Source of the DNA: Cupriavidus sp.
GTDB lineage: Bacteria; Pseudomonadota; Gammaproteobacteria; Burkholderiales; Burkholderiaceae
Direction of reading: 5' to 3'
Assembly (NCBI GenBank): GCA_013362725.1
Contig: JABFVP010000074.1
Location: 1 to 7,020 of the forward strand
DNA length: 7,020 bases
The notes beneath the pieces are model-generated. The model saw only the letters and a program-made list of their open reading frames with translations, did no database searches and was not told where the DNA came from. The translations under genes were made by a program, and so were the position numbers. Of this stretch, positions 1-6,423 are shown one piece after another (the first letter of the stretch is position 1; each line of letters opens with the position of its first letter).

Positions 1-1485
1 GTGGCGCAGCGCGCCGCGGCGGCCGCGCCATCGGCGGGGTTCAGGCAGCTGGCGCCGCACCTGTCGCGGCACCTGGTCAGCGAGACGCGCGCGCAGCTGC
101 CGGCCGGCGCCGCCATGCCGGCGCGCATCGCGTCGACGCTCGACGCCCGCCTGCAACGCGCTGCCGTCGCCAGCCTGGACCGCCACCTGCGCGAACTGGC
201 CGGGCGCAATGTCGAGGACGGCGCGGTGGTGGTGATCGACAACGCCAGCGGCGACGTGCTGGCCTACGTGGGCTCGTCCGGCGCGCTGTCCGGCGCCGCG
301 CAGGTCGACCATGCGGCGGCGCTGCGCCAGGCGGGATCGACGCTCAAGCCGTTCCTGTACCAGCAGGCGCTCGAAGAGAAGCGGCTGACCGCGGCCTCGC
401 TGCTCGATGACCGGCCGGTGAACCTGCCGGTCGGCGGCGGGCTCTATGTGCCGCAGAACTACGACCACCGCTATGCCGGCTGGGTCAGCCTGCGCGCGTC
501 GCTGGCCGCATCGCTGAACGTGCCGGCGGTGCGCACGCTGGTGATGGTGACCCCGCACCGCTTCCACAAGCGCCTGGTGGCGCTGGGGCTGCCGCTGACC
601 GAGGCGGGCGACTACTACGGCTACAGCCTGGCGCTGGGCAGCGCGGATGTGTCGCTGCTGGCGCTGACCAATGCCTACCGCGCGCTCGCCAATGGCGGCA
701 GCTACGCGCCGCCCCGGTTGCGGCAAGGGGCGCCGGCCGTGCCGGCAAAGCCCGTGATGCAGCCGGGCGCCAGCTACGTGATCGCCGACATCCTGTCCGA
801 CCGCCACGCCCGCGCCCGCACCTTCGGCCTCGACAGCCCGCTCACCACGCGCTTCTGGACCGCGGTGAAGACCGGCACCAGCAAGGACATGCGCGACAAC
901 TGGTGCATCGGCTGGTCGCAGCACTACACCGTGGGCGTGTGGGTCGGCAATGCCAGCGGCGCCAGCATGCGCGACGTGTCCGGGGTGTCGGGCGCGGCCC
1001 CGGTGTGGCACGACGTGATGGAAGTCCTGCACCGCGCGCAACCAAGCCAGGCGCCGGCCATGCCCGCCGGCGTCGAGCGCGTGGCGCTGCGCTTCGACGA
1101 CGGGCTTGAGCCCGCGCGCGATGAAGTGTTCTTGCCGGGCACCGCGGTCCGGCACGTCAGCGTGGCGGCGCCCGCCGCGCGCCCGGGCGCGCCCATGATC
1201 GCCACGCCGGCCGACGGCACCGTGTTTGCGCTGGATCCCGACATGCCGCCGGCCGCGCAGCGGGTGTGGTTCCATGCGCGGGGCGTGGCCGGACAGCTGG
1301 CACGCGCGGTCAGCTGGCGCATGGACGGCAAGCCGCTCGGGCGGGGCGGCGAAGTGGCGTGGCTGCCCTGGCCGGGCCGGCACCAGGTGGAGCTGCTCGA
1401 TGCCGCCGGCAAGGTGGTGGACCGCATCGGCATCGAAGTGCGCGGCGCTTCGGTGCGCGCGCCCGTACCCGCGGCCCGGCGCTGA
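1..1485 (+). CDS. pbpC: Penicillin-binding protein 1C, C-terminal part (5' end outside window)
   Basis: This is the 3' portion of a bifunctional peptidoglycan synthase of the PBP1C type, which works at the outer face of the inner membrane. The open frame runs in from the left edge; the GTG at base 1 is probably not the true start, because the protein has no membrane anchor or GT51 glycosyltransferase domain, which should lie upstream. Numbering from base 1, the transpeptidase motifs are all present in order: S113-T-L-K116 (acyl-enzyme serine), S171-L-N173 and K290-T-G-T293. Residues from about 396 to 480 (PMIATPADGTVFALDP and following, with a W-rMDGkPLG core) match the PBP1C C-terminal domain (BiPBP_C type), which separates PBP1C from PBP1A/1B. 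The product ends in a short Arg/Ala/Pro-rich tail. In many proteobacteria pbpC follows an alpha-2-macroglobulin-like gene; whether that holds here cannot be seen. Confidence 0.93.
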   Translation: MAQRAAAAAPSAGFRQLAPHLSRHLVSETRAQLPAGAAMPARIASTLDARLQRAAVASLDRHLRELAGRNVEDGAVVVIDNASGDVLAYVGSSGALSGAAQVDHAAALRQAGSTLKPFLYQQALEEKRLTAASLLDDRPVNLPVGGGLYVPQNYDHRYAGWVSLRASLAASLNVPAVRTLVMVTPHRFHKRLVALGLPLTEAGDYYGYSLALGSADVSLLALTNAYRALANGGSYAPPRLRQGAPAVPAKPVMQPGASYVIADILSDRHARARTFGLDSPLTTRFWTAVKTGTSKDMRDNWCIGWSQHYTVGVWVGNASGASMRDVSGVSGAAPVWHDVMEVLHRAQPSQAPAMPAGVERVALRFDDGLEPARDEVFLPGTAVRHVSVAAPAARPGAPMIATPADGTVFALDPDMPPAAQRVWFHARGVAGQLARAVSWRMDGKPLGRGGEVAWLPWPGRHQVELLDAAGKVVDRIGIEVRGASVRAPVPAARR

Positions 1486-1515
1486 GGACCGTATCGAAGG
1501 GTTCGGACCGCGTCG

Positions 1516-1534
1516 CGGCCAGCGCCGCTGGCCG
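1516..1534. other. Perfect 8-bp hairpin between pbpC and the reductase gene
   Basis: CGGCCAGC, a 3-nt loop GCC, then GCTGGCCG form a perfect inverted repeat about 30 bases after the pbpC stop codon. No T-tract follows, so it is not a standard intrinsic terminator. It could be a pause or RNA-stability hairpin, or help a factor-dependent terminator. The remainder of the 92-base gap shows no clear promoter. Confidence 0.4.
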
Positions 1535-1577
1535 TGCGCAATAATGGCGCTTCGCCATGTCCCGCCGGAGCCCGCGC

Positions 1578-2531
1578 ATGTCCCTCGTTGCCCTCGATGC
1601 CGCCGCCACCGCGGCGCGCCTGCCCTATCCCGAACTGGCGCAAGCCATCGCCGACATGCTGGCCGAGCTGCGCGACGGCACCGCCATGGCGCCGCCGCGC
1701 ATCGCGCTGCCGGTCGGCGATGCGCAGCATGGCGCGGGCACGCTGCTGGTGATGCCCGCGCGCAACCGCGAGCTGGTGATGACCAAGAACATCACCGTGC
1801 ATCCCGGCAACCCGCAGCGCGGCCTGCCCAGCATCCTCGGCGAAGTGATGGTGGCCGACGCGCATACCGGCGCGCGCATCGCCATGCTCGACGGTCCCAC
1901 CGTGACCGGGCGGCGCACCGCGGCGGTGTCGCTGCTGGCGGCGCAGCGCTTTGCCGCGCGCCCCGATGGCGAGCTGCTGATCGTCGGCGCGGGCGTGCAG
2001 GCGCTGACGCACCTGGAGGCCTTCGTCGCCGGGCTGGGTGTGCGCCGGCTGTGGCTGCATTCGCGCACGCGCGACAAGGCCGAGGCGCTGGCCGCGCATG
2101 CGCGCACGCTGGGGGTGGAAGCGCAGGTGGCGGAGTCGGTCGCGGCGGTATTGCCGCGCGTGTCGATGGTGGTCACGGTGACGTCGAGCCGCAGCCCGGT
2201 GCTGCCGGACCTGGACAGCGGCCTCTGGCGCGACCATCACTTCATTGCCGCGGTCGGCGCGTTCCGGCCCGACATGTGCGAACTGCCGCCGGCGCTGTGC
2301 CATGCCGCGGCGGACCACGGCCGGCTGCTGGCCGATACCCTGTTCGGCATCGAGGACGAGGCCGGCGACCTGCTGCAGGCCGGCATCGACTGGGCCCAGG
2401 TGCAGCCGTTCGAGAGCGCGATCCTGCAAGCCGACGCGATCCGCGCGCGCGCCGGCAGCCCGCTGGTGTTCAAGAGCGTGGGTTATGCGCTGTGGGACCT
2501 GGCCGCGTGCGTGCTTGCCAGCCGCGGCTGA
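1578..2531 (+). CDS. Ornithine cyclodeaminase/mu-crystallin-family reductase (probable Delta1-pyrroline/piperideine-2-carboxylate reductase)
   Basis: A cytosolic 317-residue NAD(P)H-binding protein of the ornithine cyclodeaminase/mu-crystallin family. The start at 1578 is preferred because GGAG lies 7 nt upstream; an in-frame ATG at 1557 would add seven residues but has no ribosome site. Visible features are the PPR41 segment, MTK70NITVHPGNP with the family's conserved lysine, GPTVTGR112R113TAAVS, and a Rossmann nucleotide-binding motif at 137-142 (GAGVQA). In Pseudomonas putida ornithine cyclodeaminase the motif GGDCPGKTEL carries the catalytic Asp; here the aligned stretch is GAFRPDMCEL (from about G227), with Phe at that place. 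This argues against a true cyclodeaminase and favours the imine-reductase branch, which reduces cyclic imino acids from proline, hydroxyproline or lysine/pipecolate breakdown to L-proline or L-pipecolate. The substrate is inferred. No catabolic genes adjoin it, so context does not help. Confidence 0.85.
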   Translation: MSLVALDAAATAARLPYPELAQAIADMLAELRDGTAMAPPRIALPVGDAQHGAGTLLVMPARNRELVMTKNITVHPGNPQRGLPSILGEVMVADAHTGARIAMLDGPTVTGRRTAAVSLLAAQRFAARPDGELLIVGAGVQALTHLEAFVAGLGVRRLWLHSRTRDKAEALAAHARTLGVEAQVAESVAAVLPRVSMVVTVTSSRSPVLPDLDSGLWRDHHFIAAVGAFRPDMCELPPALCHAAADHGRLLADTLFGIEDEAGDLLQAGIDWAQVQPFESAILQADAIRARAGSPLVFKSVGYALWDLAACVLASRG

Positions 2532-3176
2532 TCAGCGCTCGCGGTCGCGCTGGCGCAGCCAGTCGCCGAACAGTTCGCGCGCCGGCGCCAGGAAGGCGGC
2601 GATCGGTTCGCTGCGGTCGCTGGCGTACCAGTGGCAGTAGCAGCCGTGGATGGTGGCGATCATCAGGCGCGCCATCGGTGCCGGCAGCGGACGGCCGGGC
2701 GCCGACAGCGCCGCGACCAGGTCTTGCACGTGGCTGTCCCAGCTGCGGCGGATTTCCTCGCGGACGGTGGCCGGCACGCTGCCGGAGAACAGCAGCGCCA
2801 GCACCACGCCCTTGGCCTCGGGATTGGCGCTGAGATAGCCGGCGACCCGGTCGAAGCTGTTCTCCAGCCGCCGTGCCGCGGTCCTGCCGTGCTGCGGTTC
2901 GGCGCCCAGTTCCTCGCCGATCTGCCGGAACAGGCTGGTGGCGGCCTCCGCCAGCAGCATCTCCTTGCTGCCGAAATGCCACAGCAGGCTGCTCTTGGCC
3001 ACGCCGGCCTCGGCGGAAATCTGGTCGAGCGTCACCTCGGCGTAGCCATGCGCGCTGATCAGCCCGCGCGTGACCGCGAGCACGCGTTCGCGCGTTTCCA
3101 GCCCGCGCCGGTTCTTTGCGACCGGGGCGGAGGCGGTGGGCATTGCAGGCTCGGTGGACTGACGGTTCGGGGGCAT
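2532..3176 (-). CDS. TetR/AcrR-family transcriptional regulator, divergent from the alkylsulfatase gene
   Basis: A 214-residue regulator. The N-terminal TetR DNA-binding domain is clear at about residues 27-75: LETRERVLAVTRGLISAHGY, then a helix-turn-helix around VTLDQISAEAGVAKSSLLWH and FGSKEMLLAE. The C-terminal two-thirds is helical and variable, as expected for the ligand-binding and dimerisation region; it contains an unusual aromatic/Cys segment, IHGCYCHWYASD. The start is uncertain: the ATG at 3176 has no good ribosome site, the in-frame ATG at 3143 gives a product 11 residues shorter and is equally weak, and an in-frame GTG further upstream is possible. All options keep the full DNA-binding domain. 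The gene is divergent from the alkylsulfatase gene, with a strong palindrome between them, so it probably represses that gene and itself. Its 3' end abuts the reductase gene with no spacer. The ligand is unknown; an alkyl sulfate, fatty alcohol or similar amphiphile is a guess from context. Confidence 0.9.
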   Translation of the reverse strand: MPPNRQSTEPAMPTASAPVAKNRRGLETRERVLAVTRGLISAHGYAEVTLDQISAEAGVAKSSLLWHFGSKEMLLAEAATSLFRQIGEELGAEPQHGRTAARRLENSFDRVAGYLSANPEAKGVVLALLFSGSVPATVREEIRRSWDSHVQDLVAALSAPGRPLPAPMARLMIATIHGCYCHWYASDRSEPIAAFLAPARELFGDWLRQRDRER

Positions 3177-3202
3177 GGTGGGGGCGGTAACAGGGCTGCA
3201 AA

Positions 3203-3228
3203 ACGGCGAGACACGGCGAGACACGGCG
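3203..3228. repeat. Short tandem repeat, 10-bp unit, about 2.6 copies
   Basis: The unit ACGGCGAGAC occurs at 3203-3212 and 3213-3222, followed by six more matching bases (3223-3228). It lies in the presumed 5' leader of the tetR transcript, 27 bases upstream of the chosen ATG. It is probably a replication-slippage product; a regulatory role is not shown. Confidence 0.75.
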
Positions 3229-3260
3229 TCGCGGCCGCCTGCATGGGCGGCGGGCTCTAT

Positions 3261-3290
3261 TTGACAGTAGACGAGGTCTGCCAGCAAACT
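3261..3290 (+). promoter_or_regulatory. Candidate sigma-70 promoter for the alkylsulfatase gene
   Basis: A consensus -35 hexamer TTGACA (3261-3266) is followed after 18 bp by a weak -10 candidate CAAACT (3285-3290). Transcription would start near 3297, inside the palindrome at 3296-3319, which is a typical repressor position. The -35 is convincing and the -10 is weak. Confidence 0.5.
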
Positions 3291-3295
3291 CCGCA

Positions 3296-3319
3296 ATTGT
3301 ACTGAACGTTCAGCACAAT
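3296..3319. promoter_or_regulatory. Near-perfect 24-bp palindrome, probable TetR-family operator
   Basis: The perfect core CTGAACGTTCAG (3302-3313) is flanked by ATTGT on the left and ACAAT on the right, with a single non-pairing position on each side (A3301 and C3314). Symmetry therefore spans 24 bp with 11 of 12 pairs matching. The length suits a TetR-family dimer or pair of dimers, and the site is in the divergent region between the regulator and the alkylsulfatase gene. It overlaps the predicted start of sulfatase transcription and lies within the candidate tetR promoter. That the neighbouring TetR protein binds it is inferred. Confidence 0.75.
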
Positions 3320-3324
3320 GACAT
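3296..3324 (-). promoter_or_regulatory. Candidate promoter for the tetR gene
   Basis: Read on the minus strand, ATGTCA (3324-3319, 4 of 6 matches to the -35 consensus) and TACAAT (3301-3296, 5 of 6 matches to the -10 consensus) are separated by exactly 17 bp. The spacer is almost entirely the palindrome, which would give autorepression. The leader would be about 110 nt. Confidence 0.45.
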
Positions 3325-3375
3325 GAATGTTGCCGGCCGTACCATCGCGCCCGGCGCAGGATCCAGGAGACCAGG

Positions 3376-5364
3376 ATGCCGTATCCGACCGCCCTTGCCG
3401 CCGCCGCCACCGCGCTGGCCGCTGCTATCTTCAGCCTTGCCGGGACCGCCGCTGCCGCCACCGCCGCGCCCGGAGCCAGCAAGCCGGCCACCGATGCCAC
3501 CGTCCGCGCCAACGCCGCGGTGCTGCAGCAGTTGCCGTTCCAGGACCAGCGCGACTTCGAGGCGGCGCGCCGCGGCTTTATCGGCACGTTCGACCACACC
3601 GAGATCCGTGACGCCAAGGGCAACCTGGTGTGGTCGCTCGAACCCTACGATTTCCTCAAGCCGGAGACCGCGCCGGCCACCGTGAATCCCAGCCTGTGGC
3701 GCCAGGCCCGGCTCAACCTGCACCACGGCCTGTTCCAGGTGACCGACCGCATCTACCAGGTGCGCGGCTTCGATATCGCCAACATGACCATCATCGAGGG
3801 CGAGTCCGGATTGATCGTGATCGACCCGCTGACCGCGATGGAAACCTCGCGCGCCGGCCTCGAGCTTTATTTCAGGCACCGGCCGAAGAAGCCGGTGGTG
3901 GCGGTGATCTACACCCACAGCCATGGCGACCACTTCGGCGGCGTCAAGGGCGTCATCAGCGAGGACGACGTCAAGGCCGGCCGGGTCAAGGTGCTGGCGC
4001 CGGAAGGCTTCATGGAAGAAGCCGTCAGCGAGAACGTCTTCGCCGGCAACGCCATGAGCCGCCGCGCGCAATACATGTACGGCTTCAACCTGCCGCGCTC
4101 GGCCACCGGCCAGGTCGACGTGGGCCTGGGCAAGGCGGTCGCGCACGGCACGCTGACGCTGATCCCGCCCACCGACCTGATCCACAAGACCGGCGAGACC
4201 CGCACCATCGACGGCGTCCAGATCGAGTTCCTGATGGCGCCGGGCACCGAGGCGCCGGCCGAGATGCTGATGTACTTCCCGCAGTGGCAGGCCTTGTGCG
4301 CGGCCGAGGACGCCACCCACAACCTGCACAACCTCTACACCATCCGCGGCGCCCAGGTGCGCGACGCCAACCAGTGGTGGCGCGCGCTGGACGAGACCAT
4401 CGACCGCTTCGGCGCCCGCACCGAGGTGCTGTTCGCCCAGCACCACTGGCCCACCTGGGGCCGGCAGGAGATCGTCACCTACCTGGGCAAGCAGCGCGAC
4501 GGCTACAAGTACATTCACGACCAGTCGCTGCGGCTGGCCAACCTGGGCTATGTGCCGGCCGAGATCGCCGAGCGCGTGAAGCTGCCGCCCTCGCTGGCGA
4601 GCGAGTGGCACCTGCGCGACTACTACGGCACCGTCAGCCACAACGCCAAGGCGGTGTACCAGCGCTACCTGGGCTGGTATGACGCCAACCCGGCCAACCT
4701 GAATCCGCTGCCGCCGGAAGAGGCGGGCAAGCGCTATGTCGAATTCATGGGTGGCGCGGCGCGCGTGCTGGAGCAGGCCCGCAACGCCTACGCGCGCGGC
4801 GAGTACCGCTGGGTCGCCGAGGTGGTCAAGCATGTGGTCTTTGCCGACCCGTCCAACCAGGCGGAGCGCCAGCTGCAAGCCGATGCGCTGGAGCAGCTCG
4901 GCTACCAGGCGGAATCGTCCACCTGGCGCAACGCCTACCTGAGCGGTGCCGCCGAACTGCGCAGCGGCCCGCCCAAGAGCGGCCGCCGCGCCGGCAGCCC
5001 CGACGTGCTGCGGGCGATGACCGACACCATGTTCCTGGACTACCTGGCGATCAGCCTGAACGGCGACCGCGCCGCCGGCAAGACGCTGGCGCTGAACTGG
5101 GTTCAGCCGGACACCGGCAAGCGCTTCGCGCTGACCGTCGAAAATGGCGTGTTCCGCTACAAGGCCGATGCGCAGCATGCCGCACCGCAGGCCACGCTGG
5201 GCATGCCGCGCGCCGTGCTGATGGCGGTGCTGGCCGGCCAGACCACGCTGCAGGCCGAAACCCAGGCCGGCCGCGCGCGCGTGGAGGGCGATCCGCAGGC
5301 GCTGGCGGCGTGGGCCGGGCTGATGGACAAGGCCGAGCCGAACTTCGCCATCGTCACGCCCTGA
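3376..5364 (+). CDS. Exported SdsA-type alkylsulfatase (metallo-beta-lactamase fold)
   Basis: A 662-residue enzyme expected to hydrolyse alkyl sulfates such as SDS to the alcohol plus sulfate. The ATG has AGGAG six bases upstream, and an in-frame stop at 3319 rules out earlier starts. An Ala-rich hydrophobic stretch at about 6-28 (ending TAAAATAA) looks like a Sec signal peptide, so the enzyme is probably periplasmic, though its n-region has no Lys or Arg. The metallo-beta-lactamase domain spans about 110-370: the zinc motif is THSHGDHFGG, with H181, H183, D185 and H186, and further ligands are E292, E311 and H356. These match the ligands I recall for Pseudomonas aeruginosa SdsA1 (H169, H171, D173, H174, E280, E299, H344) at a constant offset of 12. 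An alkylsulfatase dimerisation domain follows (about 385-525) and then a C-terminal SCP2-like domain (about 535-660) that binds the alkyl chain. The preferred chain length and stereochemistry cannot be read from sequence. The divergent TetR gene is the likely regulator; Pseudomonas sdsA is instead linked to a LysR-type SdsB. Confidence 0.93.
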   Translation: MPYPTALAAAATALAAAIFSLAGTAAAATAAPGASKPATDATVRANAAVLQQLPFQDQRDFEAARRGFIGTFDHTEIRDAKGNLVWSLEPYDFLKPETAPATVNPSLWRQARLNLHHGLFQVTDRIYQVRGFDIANMTIIEGESGLIVIDPLTAMETSRAGLELYFRHRPKKPVVAVIYTHSHGDHFGGVKGVISEDDVKAGRVKVLAPEGFMEEAVSENVFAGNAMSRRAQYMYGFNLPRSATGQVDVGLGKAVAHGTLTLIPPTDLIHKTGETRTIDGVQIEFLMAPGTEAPAEMLMYFPQWQALCAAEDATHNLHNLYTIRGAQVRDANQWWRALDETIDRFGARTEVLFAQHHWPTWGRQEIVTYLGKQRDGYKYIHDQSLRLANLGYVPAEIAERVKLPPSLASEWHLRDYYGTVSHNAKAVYQRYLGWYDANPANLNPLPPEEAGKRYVEFMGGAARVLEQARNAYARGEYRWVAEVVKHVVFADPSNQAERQLQADALEQLGYQAESSTWRNAYLSGAAELRSGPPKSGRRAGSPDVLRAMTDTMFLDYLAISLNGDRAAGKTLALNWVQPDTGKRFALTVENGVFRYKADAQHAAPQATLGMPRAVLMAVLAGQTTLQAETQAGRARVEGDPQALAAWAGLMDKAEPNFAIVTP

Positions 5365-5414
5365 CGACTTTCACGCCGGCCAGGCGCGCGGCCGCTATTG
5401 CGTGCCGGGCGGCT

Positions 5415-5441
5415 AAAACCGCTTCCACGTGAGGGTTTTTT
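5415..5441 (+). terminator. Candidate intrinsic terminator after the alkylsulfatase gene
   Basis: AAAACC (5415-5420) pairs with GGTTTT (5434-5439). The stem continues inward through CTT/GAG (one bulged G, one G-U pair) to a six-base loop, and a run of six T's (5436-5441) overlaps the right arm. It lies about 50 bases after the stop codon. The stem is A/T-heavy at its base, so its strength is uncertain. Confidence 0.45.
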
Positions 5442-5475
5442 CCGTCGCGCGGCATAAACCGTTGCGTGAATGCTG

Positions 5476-5514
5476 CGGACGGTGGTCCGGGGAGCCGCTG
5501 CCGCCCTTTTTTTT
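5476..5514 (+). terminator. Second, weak terminator candidate: GC-rich segment with T8 tract
   Basis: CGGAC-GGTG-GTCCG (5476-5489) is a perfect small hairpin, and eight T's occur at 5507-5514. The 17 bases between them (ending TGCCGCCC) make this a non-canonical terminator; GGTGG (5481-5485) could alternatively pair with CCGCC (5501-5505) directly before the T's. It may insulate ompW from upstream transcription. Confidence 0.3.
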
Positions 5515-5591
5515 CATGGTTAACCCTCCCTTTAGGGGGCTGCCTCTACGAATCCGTGTCATTGATGAAACAACCCCGCCTGGGCTGGCCG

Positions 5592-5597
5592 GATAAT
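5592..5597 (+). promoter_or_regulatory. Candidate -10 element for ompW
   Basis: GATAAT matches the sigma-70 -10 consensus at 5 of 6 positions, 36 bases before the ompW ATG. No good -35 lies 16-18 bases upstream; TTGATG at 5562-5567 is too far away (24 bases). An activator-dependent promoter is possible. The rest of the 269-base spacer between the alkylsulfatase and ompW genes holds the two terminator candidates, an octamer palindrome GGTTAACC (5518-5525) and a small hairpin, CTCCC-TTTA-GGGGG (5526-5539, one G-T pair), but no convincing gene. Confidence 0.35.
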
Positions 5598-5633
5598 GCA
5601 CGCGGCAGTAACCGAAAGAGGAGTAAGAGGATT

Positions 5634-6356
5634 ATGAAATCGACCTATAAGAAGATGCTGGCCGCTGGCGCCGTGATGGCGCTGACCGGAGCCGCACACG
5701 CGCAGTCCGCGGGCAGCAATATTGTCAGCATGGGCTGGTTCCGCGTGATGCCGAACAGCTCCGCCGATCCGCTGACCGTTGACAGCATTGGCGGCCGCCC
5801 GGTTGGCATGACCCGGCCCAACACCGGCGCAAAGATCGAATCCGCCGACACGCTCGGCCTGGCATTCAGCCATTACTTTACCGACAACATTTCCGGCGAA
5901 TTCGTCGTCGGCATTCCGCCGAAGCATGATGTCAAGGGCACCGGCAACTACGCCCAATATGGCAAGCTGGGCTCGGTCAAGCAGTGGAGTCCGGCACTGG
6001 TGGTCAAGTACCACTTCTTCGAGGCCAAGACCAAATTCCGGCCTTATGTCGGCATCGGCGTGAACTACACCTGGTTCACCGGCGAGACCATCACCAACCA
6101 GGACTTCGTCAACCGCGAGTTCGCGCCGGGCGCACGCATGACTGCCAGCGCCAAGTCGTCGTGGAACCCGGTGTTCAATATCGGCGCCAACTACGCCATC
6201 AACGACAACTGGTTCGTCGGGCTGTCGGTGTCCTACGTGCCGCTGTCGACGCGGGCGTCGTTCACCACCCAGGCCGGGCCGGTGACGATCCAGTCGCACA
6301 CCAAGATCAAGATCGATCCGGTGGTGACGTTCCTGAACGTGGGCTACCGCTTCTGA
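5634..6356 (+). CDS. ompW: OmpW-family outer-membrane beta-barrel protein
   Basis: A 240-residue precursor of an eight-stranded outer-membrane barrel. The ATG at 5634 is chosen because AGGAG (5619-5623) lies 10 bases upstream, with a second purine run AAGAGG just before the start, and because it begins a classic Sec signal peptide: MKSTYKK, a hydrophobic core, and cleavage after AHA (residue 23) before QSAG. Longer in-frame starts would bury this signal. Family marks include the early GWFRVMP segment, the ADTLGLAFSHYFTDNIS strand pair, GIPPKHD at about 93-99, KFRPYVGIGVNYTWF, and NWFVGLSVSYVPL. The final residues (NVGYRF) end in Phe, the recognition signal for barrel assembly. Known OmpW proteins form a narrow hydrophobic channel thought to pass small hydrophobic molecules and often respond to stress or oxygen; the substrate here is unknown. 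It is followed by a strong terminator and appears to be a single-gene unit. Confidence 0.92.
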   Translation: MKSTYKKMLAAGAVMALTGAAHAQSAGSNIVSMGWFRVMPNSSADPLTVDSIGGRPVGMTRPNTGAKIESADTLGLAFSHYFTDNISGEFVVGIPPKHDVKGTGNYAQYGKLGSVKQWSPALVVKYHFFEAKTKFRPYVGIGVNYTWFTGETITNQDFVNREFAPGARMTASAKSSWNPVFNIGANYAINDNWFVGLSVSYVPLSTRASFTTQAGPVTIQSHTKIKIDPVVTFLNVGYRF

Positions 6357-6381
6357 GCGCGGCACACCGCAGGATGAACAG

Positions 6382-6406
6382 AAGGGCGCCTTGGGGCGCC
6401 CTTTTT
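6382..6406 (+). terminator. Strong intrinsic terminator after ompW
   Basis: AAGGGCGCC (6382-6390), loop TTGG, GGCGCCCTT (6395-6403) form a perfect 9-bp stem that runs into five T's (6402-6406), 26 bases after the ompW stop. On the minus strand the A's left of the stem give only CTTCTG after the hairpin, so it may also end the convergent copZ transcript, but less efficiently. Confidence 0.92.
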
Positions 6407-6423
6407 GCTGGAGAAGCGACGGC

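Noticed and set aside
1..3. GTG at base 1 as the true start of a short penicillin-binding protein
   Set aside because: No ribosome site can be seen, and the protein would lack both membrane anchor and glycosyltransferase domain; truncation by the window edge is simpler.
924..2429. A 501-codon open frame on the minus strand across pbpC and the reductase gene
   Set aside because: The product is low-complexity, rich in Arg, Gln, His and Gly, with no domain. It lies opposite two genes with clear motifs; such antisense frames are common in GC-rich DNA.
1226..2833. A 535-codon plus-strand frame spanning the pbpC end, the whole reductase gene and part of tetR
   Set aside because: It crosses three recognisable genes in other frames and its product is mostly Arg/Ala/Gly, typical of an out-of-frame shadow.
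3310..5178. A 622-codon open frame on the minus strand opposite the alkylsulfatase gene
   Set aside because: The opposite strand carries a complete, motif-rich enzyme. The antisense product is compositionally biased and unrecognisable, and would start inside the sulfatase gene.
5562..5575. Possible FNR/Anr box upstream of ompW (TTGAT half-site), tempting because ompW is oxygen-regulated in enteric bacteria
   Set aside because: The left half TTGAT is present, but the position of the right half reads CAACC instead of ATCAA, so there is no dyad.
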